DNA of 64,000 nucleotides from Bog-473 sp963850095 (GTDB lineage Bacteria; Actinomycetota; Acidimicrobiia; Acidimicrobiales; RAAP-2), in contig CAWKJX010000011.1 in NCBI GenBank assembly GCA_963850095.1, forward strand, positions 62,001-126,000, given 5' to 3'. Below the pieces are notes generated by a model, which was given only the letters and a program-made list of their open reading frames with translations, ran no database searches and was not told the origin of the DNA. The translations under genes were made by a program, and so were the position numbers. The number at the start of each line of letters is the position of its first letter. Within the stretch, counting starts at the first letter, position 1. Shown in pieces: positions 1-8,751 of this stretch.

Positions 1-816
1 CTCGAGCGCCTCCACGTGCGCCGGCGCCAGCGCCACCCCGGCCTCGGCCGCCACCTCGGCGGCCGGCCGCTCGAGCCCCGGATCCGGCTCGGCATCGCAG
101 GCGTTGACGATGACCGGCCCCAGCTGCACCCCCGCCTTGTCCTCCAAGGTGTAGGCCGACTCGATCGTCTCCGAGACGGGCAGCTCCTCGGGCAGGGTGA
201 CCAGCAGCACCCGGCAGCGGGCCGGGTCCGACAGCAGATCGACCACGTCCTGAGCCTGTGTGCGCAGGGGGCCGCCCCGGGCGGCGTCCACCATGCCCGC
301 CGCCGACGTCAAGAAGGTGATGGCATGGCCCGTCGCCGGGGCGTCCACCACGATGAGGTCGGCCGCCTGCTCCCGCTCCAGCTGCTTCACTTTGCCCAGC
401 ACCAGGACGTCGCGTATCCCCGGGATGGCGGTGGACACGACGTCGAGAACGCCCGTACGTGCCAGACGGCGCGACACACGGCCGAGGCCGTGGTCCTCGA
501 GATACTCCACCAGCGCATCGTCGGGCGTCACCCGCCGGGCCCGCACCGAGCCCTCCGCCGGTCCCTCGGCCGGCCGCTCCGCCCCCCCGGCCTCGGCTCC
601 TCGGGGCCAGAGCTGCACCTCCTCGTAGTCCAGGTCCTCCCGCCGTCCGAAGGCCTGGGCGATCCCGGATTTGCCCTCCAGCTCGACGATGAGGACGGAC
701 CGCCCCGCCCCGGCCGCCATCCGGGCCAGCGCAGCTGACACGGTGGTCTTGCCGACGCCACCCTTGCCGGCGAGGACGAGGACGTGGCTCTGTGCGCAGA
801 AAGTCTCCACGTCCAT
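1..816 (-). CDS. ArsA/Get3-like ATPase (C-terminus outside the window)
   Basis: The reverse strand encodes a P-loop ATPase of the ArsA/Get3 (SIMIBI) family. The deviant Walker A motif AGKGGVGKTT lies about 16 residues after the chosen start, followed by VLIVELEGKSG and a switch-like LIVVDAPATGHA motif. About 272 residues are visible and the reading frame runs off the left edge, so the C-terminus is missing. I chose the ATG at 816 because the family usually places the P-loop 15-20 residues from the N-terminus; the frame stays open upstream, so a longer form is possible. Divergence from whiB mirrors the mycobacterial Rv3679/Rv3680-whiB4 locus, where a pair of such ATPases occurs. The family couples ATP hydrolysis to membrane-protein or anion handling; the client here is unknown. 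Confidence 0.85.
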   Translation of the reverse strand, partial: MDVETFCAQSHVLVLAGKGGVGKTTVSAALARMAAGAGRSVLIVELEGKSGIAQAFGRREDLDYEEVQLWPRGAEAGGAERPAEGPAEGSVRARRVTPDDALVEYLEDHGLGRVSRRLARTGVLDVVSTAIPGIRDVLVLGKVKQLEREQAADLIVVDAPATGHAITFLTSAAGMVDAARGGPLRTQAQDVVDLLSDPARCRVLLVTLPEELPVSETIESAYTLEDKAGVQLGPVIVNACDAEPDPGLERPAAEVAAEAGVALAPAHVEALE

Positions 817-956
817 GCGGGCCCGAGCGTAGTTGGCGGGCTCCTGCAGTCGATCGACGACCCGCCATAAAGCCTGCTCAGGACCCTTGAACGCGTGCAG
901 TACCGGCGATAGCTTGAGTCGGTAGGGGGATCTGGGTTGCCCTATCGGGGGGTCGA

Positions 957-1214
957 ATGCGCCAGGGATCAGAGATATGGCAGTTGAAGGCAGCATGCCG
1001 GGGGCCGCAGGCCGCGGTGTTCTTCCCGCCTTCACACGCCGAACGCAAGGAAGAGAAGGCCTCCCGGGAGATCCGGGCCAAAGCGATCTGTGAGGAGTGC
1101 CGGGTGCGGGGCGAATGCCTCGACTACGCCATCCGGATTCGCGAGCCGCACGGCATTTGGGGCGGCCTCAACGAGGTCGAGCGCAAAATGGTGCTCGACC
1201 GCCGCGCCAGCTGA
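957..1214 (+). CDS. WhiB-family iron-sulfur transcription factor
   Basis: An 85-residue WhiB protein. Four cysteines expected to hold a [4Fe-4S] cluster are at C14, C45, C48 and C54 (C-x2-C-x5-C), followed by the family signature GIWGGL at residues 66-71 and a basic tail for DNA contact. Such proteins sense oxygen or nitric oxide through the cluster and act with the principal sigma factor. The start ATG is preceded by a run of six G residues. It is divergent from the ArsA-like ATPase, as whiB4 is in Mycobacterium tuberculosis, which makes a WhiB4-like role likely but unproven. Confidence 0.93.
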   Translation: MRQGSEIWQLKAACRGPQAAVFFPPSHAERKEEKASREIRAKAICEECRVRGECLDYAIRIREPHGIWGGLNEVERKMVLDRRAS

Positions 1215-1296
1215 CCCGGGGCCACCCTGGCCCCGTCGGCCACCTGACCCGCGGTCGGGGCGCGCCGCGCCACCGCACCCCGAGGGCCCACGGAGA

Positions 1297-2193
1297 TCAG
1301 GAGCTGGACCCCGGCGCAATCTTGAGCAGCGCATCGGCCGCCTGCACCCCCCGCGACCCGCACACCGCCGCCGGGGCCTGGCCGTCCACGGCGCAGATGG
1401 TGGCCGTGATTTCGTTGGCCGCCGAGACCACGGCCTGGGCGAGCGGGCTGGCGGGCGACGTCAGGTCGCCGGCGATCTGGTCCTGTGACAGGCCGCCGAT
1501 GACCGACGGCGTGAAGCTCGCCCCCGAGAGCACCCAGCGGTTCGAGACGTCGACCAGTGGGAAGTCGTTCGCCCCGCCCCCGTACTCGTTGATGGCTGCC
1601 GTCTGCCGCACGTCGGGGGTTTCGAGGCTCAGATACCGCGCCCCCGTCGGGTCCAGCGAGCTGTAGCGCTCCACCGACTCGAGGATGACGTACTTGCTCG
1701 TGTAGTTGACCTTCCAGAAGGTGAAGGTGGAAAGGCCGGAGAAGGCCGTGGTCGGGCTCGACTGCATGAGCCCGACTTCGTTGAAGGTCCCGAAGCGCGA
1801 CAGCGCCAGGACGACCGGCCAGCGCTGCACCGCGGCGTAGGGCGCGAACTCGGCGCCGTAGAAGAACAGCACGGGCTCGGTCGGCCCGTGGTTGAGCGTG
1901 GCCAGCCACGGCTGCGAGCTGCCCGTCGCCGTCGGCGCGGCGACCGGGACATCGGGTGAGGACACCCCGATCTGGTCGAATGTCGGCACCGTGGCCAGCG
2001 TGTTGATGAGCGACGACGGTGCCGCGTTGAGGGTCTCGACCGTGGAGGAGCTCGTGGGGGTGGCGTTGTCACGCACGATGACCAGCGCGCCGAGTAGGGC
2101 GATGGCGACGACGATGAGGCCCAGGGCCAGGTAGCGGCGCGGGATCTGGCGCAGCGCGGGCGCCGACGCGTGATCGTTGGCGGTCTGGCTCAT
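1297..2193 (-). CDS. DUF929-family membrane-anchored thioredoxin-like protein lacking CxxC
   Basis: A 298-residue protein with an N-terminal transmembrane anchor (about residues 21-40) and an extracytoplasmic thioredoxin-like domain. The core GAEFAPYAAVQRW followed by LALSRFGTF matches DUF929 proteins, in which I recall a CPYC-type active site at this place. Here both cysteines are alanine (A117-P-Y-A120). Two other cysteines occur near the C-terminus (in TICAVDG and AAVCGSR) about 13 residues apart. The fold assignment is good; a redox function through the usual site is not possible. It lies between whiB and the NUDIX gene and is transcribed toward whiB. Confidence 0.78.
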   Translation of the reverse strand: MSQTANDHASAPALRQIPRRYLALGLIVVAIALLGALVIVRDNATPTSSSTVETLNAAPSSLINTLATVPTFDQIGVSSPDVPVAAPTATGSSQPWLATLNHGPTEPVLFFYGAEFAPYAAVQRWPVVLALSRFGTFNEVGLMQSSPTTAFSGLSTFTFWKVNYTSKYVILESVERYSSLDPTGARYLSLETPDVRQTAAINEYGGGANDFPLVDVSNRWVLSGASFTPSVIGGLSQDQIAGDLTSPASPLAQAVVSAANEITATICAVDGQAPAAVCGSRGVQAADALLKIAPGSSS

Positions 2194-2268
2194 GGGGACA
2201 GGTCAGGGTAGCAAGGGGTCGCCCCCGTCCTGGGGGCGCCACCCCACCCTGCCGATAGCTTCTGTGGT

Positions 2269-3228
2269 GTGCCTCCATCGGCCCCGCCCCCGCCCGACCA
2301 GGTCACCGTCCGCCCGGCTGCCACCGTCATGCTGGTGCGCGACGCTGCCGCGGCCGGCGCCGACGGCGCCCGGCTCGAAGTCCTCATGGTGCGCCGCAAC
2401 CTGCGCTCGGACTTCGTGGGCGGGGCCTACGTCTTCCCCGGCGGCGCCGTCGATCCGCTCGACGGGGGGCCCGAGGCCGAGGCACTGTGCGCCGGGCGGA
2501 GCGACGCCCAGGCCAGCGCTTTGCTCGGCTTCGAGTCCGGCGGCCTGGCCTACTGGGTGGCCGTGGTGCGCGAGACCTTCGAGGAGGCCGGCCTGCTGCT
2601 GGCCCGGCGCCCCGGCGGTCCCGACCTGCTGGCCGGCGATCCCGAGGAGGAGGCCCGCCTGGCCGCCGCCCGGCGGGCCGTCAACGACGGCAGCCGGCGC
2701 TTCCTCGACCTGTGCCGGGACGAGCGGCTCCGCCTGGCCGTGGGCGACATCCACTACTTCGCCCACTGGATCACCCCGCGGGGCGCGCCGCGCCGCTACG
2801 ACACCCGCTTCTTCGTGGCCCCGGCACCGCCCGGCCAGATCGCGGCGCACGACGCCGGCGAGACCATCGCCGAGGTGTGGATCTCGCCGCAGGACGCACT
2901 GGCCCAACACCGGGCCGGCGAGATCGAAATCATCTTCCCGACCATCCGCAACCTGCAGGCCATCGGCCGTTTCGCCACCAGCGCCGAGCTGCTCGACGCG
3001 GCCGCGGCGGCGGCCAGTTCGGTGCCCGCCATTGAGCCCCGCGTCGTCCCGGACGGCAACGGCATGCGCATAGTGCTGCCGGGGGATCCCGCCTACGAGC
3101 GTGGCCCGGTGCCCGACCCCGACGACAGCGGCGCGCTCGGCGACTTCAACGAGGCCGTGCGCGCCGTCTCCATGCGGGCCAACGTGGAGGGGCCCGAGGG
3201 CGCTCCGGGGCCGCGGCCCACCGGGTGA
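2269..3228 (+). CDS. NUDIX hydrolase, NUDT19-like
   Basis: A 319-residue NUDIX protein. The Nudix box is split by an insertion: FPGGAVDPLD is followed some 40 residues later by VRETFEEAGLLL, which carries the metal-binding REXXEE core. This arrangement, with a long insert inside the box, is that of the NUDT19/RP2-type subgroup, several of which hydrolyse CoA derivatives. The GTG start at 2269 is the first in-frame start after the divergent DUF929 gene. The stop overlaps the GTG of the next gene (GTGA), so the two are probably co-translated. The substrate cannot be read from sequence. Confidence 0.85.
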   Translation: MPPSAPPPPDQVTVRPAATVMLVRDAAAAGADGARLEVLMVRRNLRSDFVGGAYVFPGGAVDPLDGGPEAEALCAGRSDAQASALLGFESGGLAYWVAVVRETFEEAGLLLARRPGGPDLLAGDPEEEARLAAARRAVNDGSRRFLDLCRDERLRLAVGDIHYFAHWITPRGAPRRYDTRFFVAPAPPGQIAAHDAGETIAEVWISPQDALAQHRAGEIEIIFPTIRNLQAIGRFATSAELLDAAAAAASSVPAIEPRVVPDGNGMRIVLPGDPAYERGPVPDPDDSGALGDFNEAVRAVSMRANVEGPEGAPGPRPTG

Positions 3229-4126
3229 GCATCCCGGCCGTCCCCGACTTCGGCCTCGGCCCGGCGCCGGAGCCGGGCCGGCTCGACCAGGTGGCACCCG
3301 GCGTGCGCCGGCTGACGGCCCCCAACCCCGGCCTGATGACCGGCCCGGGGACCAACACCTATCTGATCGGGGAGAGAGACCCCGTGGTGGTGGACCCCGG
3401 TCCGGCGGACGAGACGCACACCGCCGCCATCGTGGCCGCGGCCACCCCGCTCGGCCGCATCCACACCATCGTCGTGACCCATACCCACGTCGACCATGCC
3501 CCGGGTGCTGGCGCGTTGGCCACGGCCACCGGTGCCCGCGTCGTCGGCTTCGGCCCGGCCGAGGGCTTCACGCCGGACGAGCACGCCGGCGAGGGTTGGA
3601 CGCTGCGCTGCACCGGACCCGAGGGCGACCTCACGCTGCGCGCGCTGCACACGCCGGGCCACGCCTCGGACCACCTGTGCTGGCTGGTCGAGGAGAATGC
3701 GCTGCTGCTCACCGGTGACCACGTCATGCACGGCTCGACGGTGGTCATCCGTCCGCCCGACGGCGACCTGCACCAGTATCTGGCCAGCCTGGCCCGGCTG
3801 CGCGACGCCGAGCCGCCGATCACCACGCTGGCCCCGGGGCACGGCCGCCTCATGGACCATGTGCCCGACGTGGTCGACGCGCTCGGTCGCCCATCGGCTC
3901 GGCCGCCACGAGCGTGTGGCGGCCACGCTGGCCGGGCGCGGAGACGGCACCGTCGACGAGCTGCTGCCCGAGGTCTACGGCGACGTCACCGAGCGCCAGC
4001 TCCCGGTCGCCCGCTTCTCGCTGTGGGCCCACCTGCGCCGCGCTCGGCCAGGAGGGCCGGGCCCGCGCCCTCGACGCGCCGCCCGGAGAGGACGTCATCG
4101 AGACCCGCTGGGCCGCGACGGACTAG
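3225..4126 (+). CDS. Metallo-beta-lactamase fold hydrolase (two frame breaks)
   Basis: LACTB2-like metallo-hydrolase of about 299 residues after correction. Metal ligands are visible: THTHVDH, HTPGH, LLTGDH and LAPGHG. The frame is lost at about 3880-3886 and again at about 4036-4046; both are restored by removing one base. The middle part then reads RLGRHERVAATLAG and VYGDVTERQLPVARFSLWAHL, the C-terminal winged region typical of the family, and the last part reads LGQEGRARALD to a stop at 4126. Read without correction the protein ends in about 90 arginine/alanine-rich residues of no sense. The order NUDIX-MBL near whiB recalls the mycobacterial Rv3677c neighbourhood. Confidence 0.82.
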
Positions 4127-4177
4127 TGGGCGCTCCGCCGGCTGGCTCGGTCGCCGGCGCCGCGGGGTTCTTCGGCT

Positions 4178-5359
4178 CTAGGCCTCGCCGCGGGCCACCG
4201 CGGCCTCGACCCGCTCGAGCAGGCGGGCGGTGCAGCCCTCCGCCTCCACGATGGGCGCCACCTCTTCGGCCACGACCCGGGCCAGCTCGGCGAACACGGC
4301 GCCCAGCTCGCTCTCCTGGGCCAGGGCCACCGGCTCGCCGGCGTCGCCCGCCGCGGACAGGTCCGGGTGCAGCGGAATCGAGCCGACCAGGGGCACGCCC
4401 AGCCCGTGGGCCAGGCGCTCGCCCCCGCCCGAGCCGAAGAGCGCGTAGGTGGTGCCGTGTTCGCAGGTGAAGGCGCTCATGTTCTCGATGACACCGGCCA
4501 CGCGCAGGTAGCCGCGCCGGGCCATGTCCGCCGCCCGGGCCGCCACCTTCTGCGCCGCCACCGGCGGCGTGGTCACCACCAACAGCTCGGTGCGCGGCAG
4601 CAGGCGGGCCAGCCCCATCTGGATGTCGCCCGTCCCCGGCGGCAGGTCGATCAGCAGGTAGTCGATGTCGCCCCAGTGCGCGTCCTGCAGGAATTGCTGC
4701 ACGGCGCGGTTGAGCACGAGCCCGCGCCACATGATCGCCTGCTCTTCGTCGGCCAGGAAGCCCATGGACAGGACGCGCAGCAGCCCGGTGCCGACGGCCC
4801 GCTCGAGCGGGACCATTTTGCCCTGGCGTGCCTCGACGTCACCCTCCATGCCGAGCAGCCGCGGCATGGAGAAGCCCCAGATGTCGGCGTCGAGGATGCC
4901 GACGACGTGGCCCCGGGCCGCCAGGGCGACCGCCAGGTTGGCCGTCACCGACGACTTGCCCACGCCACCCTTGCCCGACGCGATGGCCAGCACACGGGCG
5001 TTCGGGGGCACCGCGGTCTCCGGGGCGTCCTCGCGGGCCTTCCACCGCGCCCGGGCCATGACGGCGGCGCGTTCGGTGGCGTCCATGGTCGCCACCCGCA
5101 CGGTCACCGAGCGCACCCAGTCCAGCGCCTCGGCGTGGCGGACGACGTCGGCTTCTATTTGGGAGCGCAGCGGACACGAGGCGATGGTGAGGGCCACCTG
5201 GACCTCGACCGAGTCGCCCTCGACCTCGATGCCGCGCACCATCCCGAGGTCGACGATGGTGTCGCCCAGCTCGGGGTCGATGACGGCCCGCAGGCGCTCG
5301 CGGACTTCCTCGGCGCGGGCGTCGACCGGGGGGGCCGAGGTGGTCGGGTCGGAGGTCAT
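4178..5359 (-). CDS. mrp: Mrp/ApbC-type iron-sulfur cluster carrier ATPase
   Basis: A 393-residue protein: N-terminal MIP18 (DUF59) domain at about residues 15-100, then a MinD-like ATPase with SGKGGVGKSS at about 128, DADIWGFSMPRLLG, and LLIDLPPGTGD. Mrp/NBP35 proteins carry and transfer [4Fe-4S] clusters. The C-terminal CxxC seen in many homologues is not present: the segment ENMSAFTCEHG keeps a single cysteine, as in several actinobacterial Mrp proteins. It is divergent from the iscA-type carrier gene, so both flanks of the shared intergenic region serve iron-sulfur assembly. Confidence 0.92.
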   Translation of the reverse strand: MTSDPTTSAPPVDARAEEVRERLRAVIDPELGDTIVDLGMVRGIEVEGDSVEVQVALTIASCPLRSQIEADVVRHAEALDWVRSVTVRVATMDATERAAVMARARWKAREDAPETAVPPNARVLAIASGKGGVGKSSVTANLAVALAARGHVVGILDADIWGFSMPRLLGMEGDVEARQGKMVPLERAVGTGLLRVLSMGFLADEEQAIMWRGLVLNRAVQQFLQDAHWGDIDYLLIDLPPGTGDIQMGLARLLPRTELLVVTTPPVAAQKVAARAADMARRGYLRVAGVIENMSAFTCEHGTTYALFGSGGGERLAHGLGVPLVGSIPLHPDLSAAGDAGEPVALAQESELGAVFAELARVVAEEVAPIVEAEGCTARLLERVEAAVARGEA

Positions 5360-5511
5360 GGTTTTCGCATTCTACCTGCGTGGCGCCGAATTCGGCCGTG
5401 GTGGTCCCGTGGTGCGTGCCCGGGAACAGCGCCGGTAACATGGGAGAGCCGCGGGGCATGGTGCACCGGGGACGCCGGCGCCAGGGCGTGCGGCGCATCG
5501 AGGAGGATCTC

Positions 5512-5877
5512 GTGACGACCATCTCCACGTCCGTCAACATCGGGAAGAAGCCGGCACCGGTCACCCTCAGCGACACCGCCGCCGCCAAGGTGGCCGAGTT
5601 GCTGGCCCAGGAAGAGGGCGACGACCTGGCGCTGCGCGTGGCCGTCAAGCCCGGCGGGTGCTCGGGCTACAGCTACGAAATGTTCTTCGACACCGAGCTG
5701 ATGGCCGACGACGTGGTCCGCGAGTTCGACACCGTCAAGGTGGTGGTCGACGCCGCCAGCGCCGAGCTGCTCACCGGGTCGACCCTCGACTACAGCGACG
5801 GGCTCCAGGGCGCCGGGTTCCACATCACCAACCCCAACGCGACCCGCACGTGCGGTTGCGGCTCCTCTTTCAGCTGA
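5512..5877 (+). CDS. A-type iron-sulfur carrier (IscA/ErpA family)
   Basis: A 121-residue A-type carrier with the three conserved cysteines: one in PGGCSGYSY and two in the C-terminal TCGCGSSF. It accepts clusters from the SUF/ISC scaffold and passes them to target proteins. The frame is open upstream to 5380, but the GTG at 5512 is preceded at 5499-5505 by GAGGAGG, an excellent ribosome binding site, and gives the usual family length. It lies back to back with mrp; the upstream extension is proline/arginine rich and is probably not translated. Confidence 0.93.
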   Translation: MTTISTSVNIGKKPAPVTLSDTAAAKVAELLAQEEGDDLALRVAVKPGGCSGYSYEMFFDTELMADDVVREFDTVKVVVDAASAELLTGSTLDYSDGLQGAGFHITNPNATRTCGCGSSFS

Positions 5878-5962
5878 TCCCCCGCCCGTCCGGGCACTCG
5901 GTCCCCTGACCGGCATCGACATCGGCACCGGCAGCCCCGCCGGGCGGCCCGCCGCGGCGAGC

Positions 5963-7627
5963 GTGACCTTCGTCCTCAACGGTGAGGACGTGGCGGTCGC
6001 CGACGGTACTTCGCTCCTCGACGCGCTGCGCGAGGAACTCGGCTGCCGATCGGTGAAGGACGGCTGCAGCCCGCAGGGCCAGTGCGGGTGCTGCACCGTG
6101 TGGGTCGACGGCGCGCCGCGCGTCGCCTGCGTCACCCCGGTGCGCCGGATCGCCGGTCGCCATGTGACGACGCTCGAGGGTGTGCCCGACGAGGCCCGGC
6201 TCCGCTGGGCCGGAGCGTTCGTGACCCGGGGCGCCAGCCAGTGCGGCTTCTGCACGCCGGGCATCATCATGCGCCTGGCCGCGCTCGAGGCCGGGTCGGG
6301 TGGTCGCACTCCGTCGCGCCGCGACATCGAGGCCGGGTTGCGCGCCCACCTCTGCCGCTGTACCGGGTGGCAGTCGATCGTCGAGGCGGCGGAGGACGCG
6401 TTGGGTCTCGAGACCGCCCGGGCCCCGGCCGCCGCGCCGCCGCGCCACGCCGTCATGGCGGCGTGGCGGGCCCAGATCGAGGGCCCTTACGTCCAGGTGT
6501 CGGGCCCCGACGTCGTCCTCGGTGGCGGCGACTTCGCCGACGACACGTCGCCGAAAGACGCCCTGGTCCAGCTGGGGGCCGGGGCGCCCCTGGCGGCCGG
6601 CGTGCGCGCCGCCCGGGCCGCCGCCGGCCGCGTGCAGGGCCGCAACAGCACCGTGCCCCTGTCGCACCCGGTCGGGCTGCCCGAGGGCGAGTGGGCCCTC
6701 ACGCTGCAGACCACCTGGGTCGAGCCGGCCTACCTCGAGCCGGACGCCAGCTGGAGCCGTCCCGGCGGGATCCCCGCCTCGCCGCTGGCCAACGGAGGTG
6801 CCTTCGGCGGGAAGCGCCACAGCCCGGTGCCCGCCCGCGCCGCCGCGCTGGCCGACGAAGTGGGCCAGGCCGTGCGCGTGCTGTGGCGTCGCGAAGACGT
6901 GGTCCGTCTCGGTCCCAAGCGCCCGCCCGTCGCCGTCGCGTTGCGTCCGGACAGCACGGGCATCCTGCGGGTCGGGCGCACGGTCGGCTCGGTCGGGCTC
7001 GGCCCTCTGGTGGCGCGGGTCCACGCGTGGTGCCCGGGGGTCGAGGTCGAGGAGGTGGCCATCGCCGGGCCGCCGGTGTCGCCCGCACTGCGCGGCGCCG
7101 GCTGGGCCGAGCTCCTGGCCGCCGTGCACGCGTCGGGCGCCCCCCCGGCTCCGGCGGGGACGGGCGCCGTCGAGGTGCACCTGCCCGGGGCCGGGCGTGC
7201 CCGCGTCCACGTGCGGCTGGGCGAGGGCGAGCGCGGACGGGTCGACGTGGAGGTGTGGGCGGGCGAGGTCCTCGACACCGTGACCCTGCGCTCGTACGCG
7301 CTCGGCGCCGTGCACCAGGCCCTCGGGATGGTCTGGAGCGAGGGCATCGCGGCGGATGACGCCGGCGAGCCGGTCGACCTGACCATCCGCTCCTTCGGGA
7401 TCCTCTCCGCCCGCGACATGCCCGAGGTCACCGTCACCCTGCACGAGGCGCGCACCTGGCCGGTCAACGGCTCCGACGCCGTCTTCGTGGCCACGCTGGC
7501 CGCGGCCTGGCTGGCCGAGGGCCTGCCGGCGCTCTGGCCCACCCGCCGTGCCGCCGTCCGGGCCCCGCGACGCGACGTGCCAGCATCGGGCCCCCGAGAG
7601 GAACCAGAGCAGGAGGAGCAGCCATGA
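5963..7627 (+). CDS. CoxS-type 2Fe-2S protein fused to a reduced molybdopterin-binding domain
   Basis: A 554-residue protein. Residues 1-155 form a complete xanthine-dehydrogenase/CO-dehydrogenase small subunit with two [2Fe-2S] sites: C35/C41/C44/C56 region (DGCSPQGQCGCC) and the CGFC...CRC pair. The remaining 390 residues resemble only pieces of the large (molybdenum cofactor) subunit: NGGAFGGKRHS, a downstream LWRRED motif, and LGAVHQALGMVWSEG with the D.P.V end. Normal large subunits are about 750 residues, so the first MoCo half is missing, and the usual catalytic GxGE near the C-terminus aligns with NGSD. A GTG/ATG alternative start was not needed. It overlaps the RidA gene by 4 bases. 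Function unknown; it may be an electron-transfer or inactive relative. Confidence 0.75.
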   Translation: MTFVLNGEDVAVADGTSLLDALREELGCRSVKDGCSPQGQCGCCTVWVDGAPRVACVTPVRRIAGRHVTTLEGVPDEARLRWAGAFVTRGASQCGFCTPGIIMRLAALEAGSGGRTPSRRDIEAGLRAHLCRCTGWQSIVEAAEDALGLETARAPAAAPPRHAVMAAWRAQIEGPYVQVSGPDVVLGGGDFADDTSPKDALVQLGAGAPLAAGVRAARAAAGRVQGRNSTVPLSHPVGLPEGEWALTLQTTWVEPAYLEPDASWSRPGGIPASPLANGGAFGGKRHSPVPARAAALADEVGQAVRVLWRREDVVRLGPKRPPVAVALRPDSTGILRVGRTVGSVGLGPLVARVHAWCPGVEVEEVAIAGPPVSPALRGAGWAELLAAVHASGAPPAPAGTGAVEVHLPGAGRARVHVRLGEGERGRVDVEVWAGEVLDTVTLRSYALGAVHQALGMVWSEGIAADDAGEPVDLTIRSFGILSARDMPEVTVTLHEARTWPVNGSDAVFVATLAAAWLAEGLPALWPTRRAAVRAPRRDVPASGPREEPEQEEQP

Positions 7628-7992
7628 GCCCAGCCGTCGGTCCCTACGCCCCCGTCCGCCGCGTCGGCGACTGGGTCATCACGTCGGGCCAGGTCGGCCT
7701 GGCCACCGACGCCGGCGGGGCGGCCGCGCTGGTGCCCGGCGGCACGCTGGCCGAGCTCCACCAGGCGCTGCGCAACGTGGCCGAGGTGCTGGCCGTCGAG
7801 GGTGCCACCCTGGGCGACGTGGTGAAGACGACGCTCTACCTGGTCGACATGGGCGAGTTCGCCGCCGTCAACGAGGTCTGGGTGGAGTACTTCACCGACG
7901 ACCGCCCCACACGCTCGGCCGTGGCCGTGGCCGCGCTGCCCATCGGCGCGCGCGTCGAGGTCGAGGCCTGGGCCTACGCGCCGGTGGCCTGA
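7624..7992 (+). CDS. RidA-family (YjgF/YER057c) deaminase
   Basis: A 122-residue Rid protein with the family features ITSGQVG near the N-terminus, VVKTTLYLVDM in the middle and RPTRSAVAVAALPIGARVEVEAWA at the C-terminus (the arginine preceding VEVEA binds the substrate carboxylate in RidA). RidA releases ammonia from reactive enamine/imine intermediates. The start ATG lies inside the end of the CoxS fusion gene (ATGA), so the two are translated together, hinting that the fusion enzyme handles a nitrogenous or enamine-forming substrate. The stop overlaps the converging regulator gene by 19 bases. Confidence 0.9.
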   Translation: MSPAVGPYAPVRRVGDWVITSGQVGLATDAGGAAALVPGGTLAELHQALRNVAEVLAVEGATLGDVVKTTLYLVDMGEFAAVNEVWVEYFTDDRPTRSAVAVAALPIGARVEVEAWAYAPVA

Positions 7993-8741
7993 GGCGCCGG
8001 CGTGGCCGAAGGTGCCGCGGCCGGTGCCCCGCCCGCCCCGTTGCGCTGGGTGACCCCGGGGTGCCAGGCCACCTGGCCGAAGCGGTAGCCCACCGAGCGC
8101 ACCGTCTGGATCAGGTGGGCGTGCTCCTCGCCCAGCTTGGCCCGCAGGCGCCGGATGTGGACGTCGACCGTGCGGGCGCCGCCGTAGTACTCGTAGCCCC
8201 AGACCCGGCTGAGCAGCGTCTCGCGGGTGAAGACCTTGGCCGGGTGCCCGGCCAGGAAGCGCAGCAGCTCGTATTCCATGTAGGTGAGGTCCAGCACCCG
8301 GCCCGCCACCGCCGCCTGGTACGTCTCGAGGTTCAGCATGAGCGGCCCGTACTCAATGATGTCGGGCCGCATGCTCTGCCCGGTGCGCCAGAACAGGTGC
8401 TGCAGGCGCGCCACGAGCTCCTCGGGTCGCGCCGGCAGGACGCAGAAGTCGTCGTAGAGGTCGTCGCGCAGCAGGAGCTCGCCCACCTGGCCCGAGGCGA
8501 TGGCGAGCAGCAATGGCGTCATCGGCACCTCGCGCATGCGCAGATGTCGACAGAAGGCCACCGCGGCCGTCATGTCGTGGCCGGCCACGACGAGGGCACC
8601 CGAGTAGCCCACGGCGCGCCCGTCCGGCGCGGGGGCGATGTCGTCGGTCCCCGACACGCCGTGGTGGCTGAGGCCCGCGCTCTGGAGCGCGAGGGTCACC
8701 TCGGCGGGCAGGTCGGCGGGGAAGCAGAGCAGCGGGTCCAT
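7974..8741 (-). CDS. Orphan OmpR-type regulator with degenerate receiver (GlnR-like)
   Basis: A 255-residue protein: an N-terminal receiver-like half (residues 1-120) and a C-terminal winged helix (LTYMEYELLRFLA, RTVDVHIRRLRAKLG, IQTVRSVGYRF). In the receiver the strand that normally ends in the phosphorylated aspartate reads GALVVAGHD, and the conserved lysine before the last helix is absent, as in GlnR, which does not depend on phosphorylation. The gene follows glutamine synthetase by 10 bases on the same strand, so a role in nitrogen control is likely. A proline/alanine-rich tail of about 25 residues ends the protein. Confidence 0.85.
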   Translation of the reverse strand: MDPLLCFPADLPAEVTLALQSAGLSHHGVSGTDDIAPAPDGRAVGYSGALVVAGHDMTAAVAFCRHLRMREVPMTPLLLAIASGQVGELLLRDDLYDDFCVLPARPEELVARLQHLFWRTGQSMRPDIIEYGPLMLNLETYQAAVAGRVLDLTYMEYELLRFLAGHPAKVFTRETLLSRVWGYEYYGGARTVDVHIRRLRAKLGEEHAHLIQTVRSVGYRFGQVAWHPGVTQRNGAGGAPAAAPSATPAPQATGA

Positions 8742-8751
8742 CGGCGCGTGG

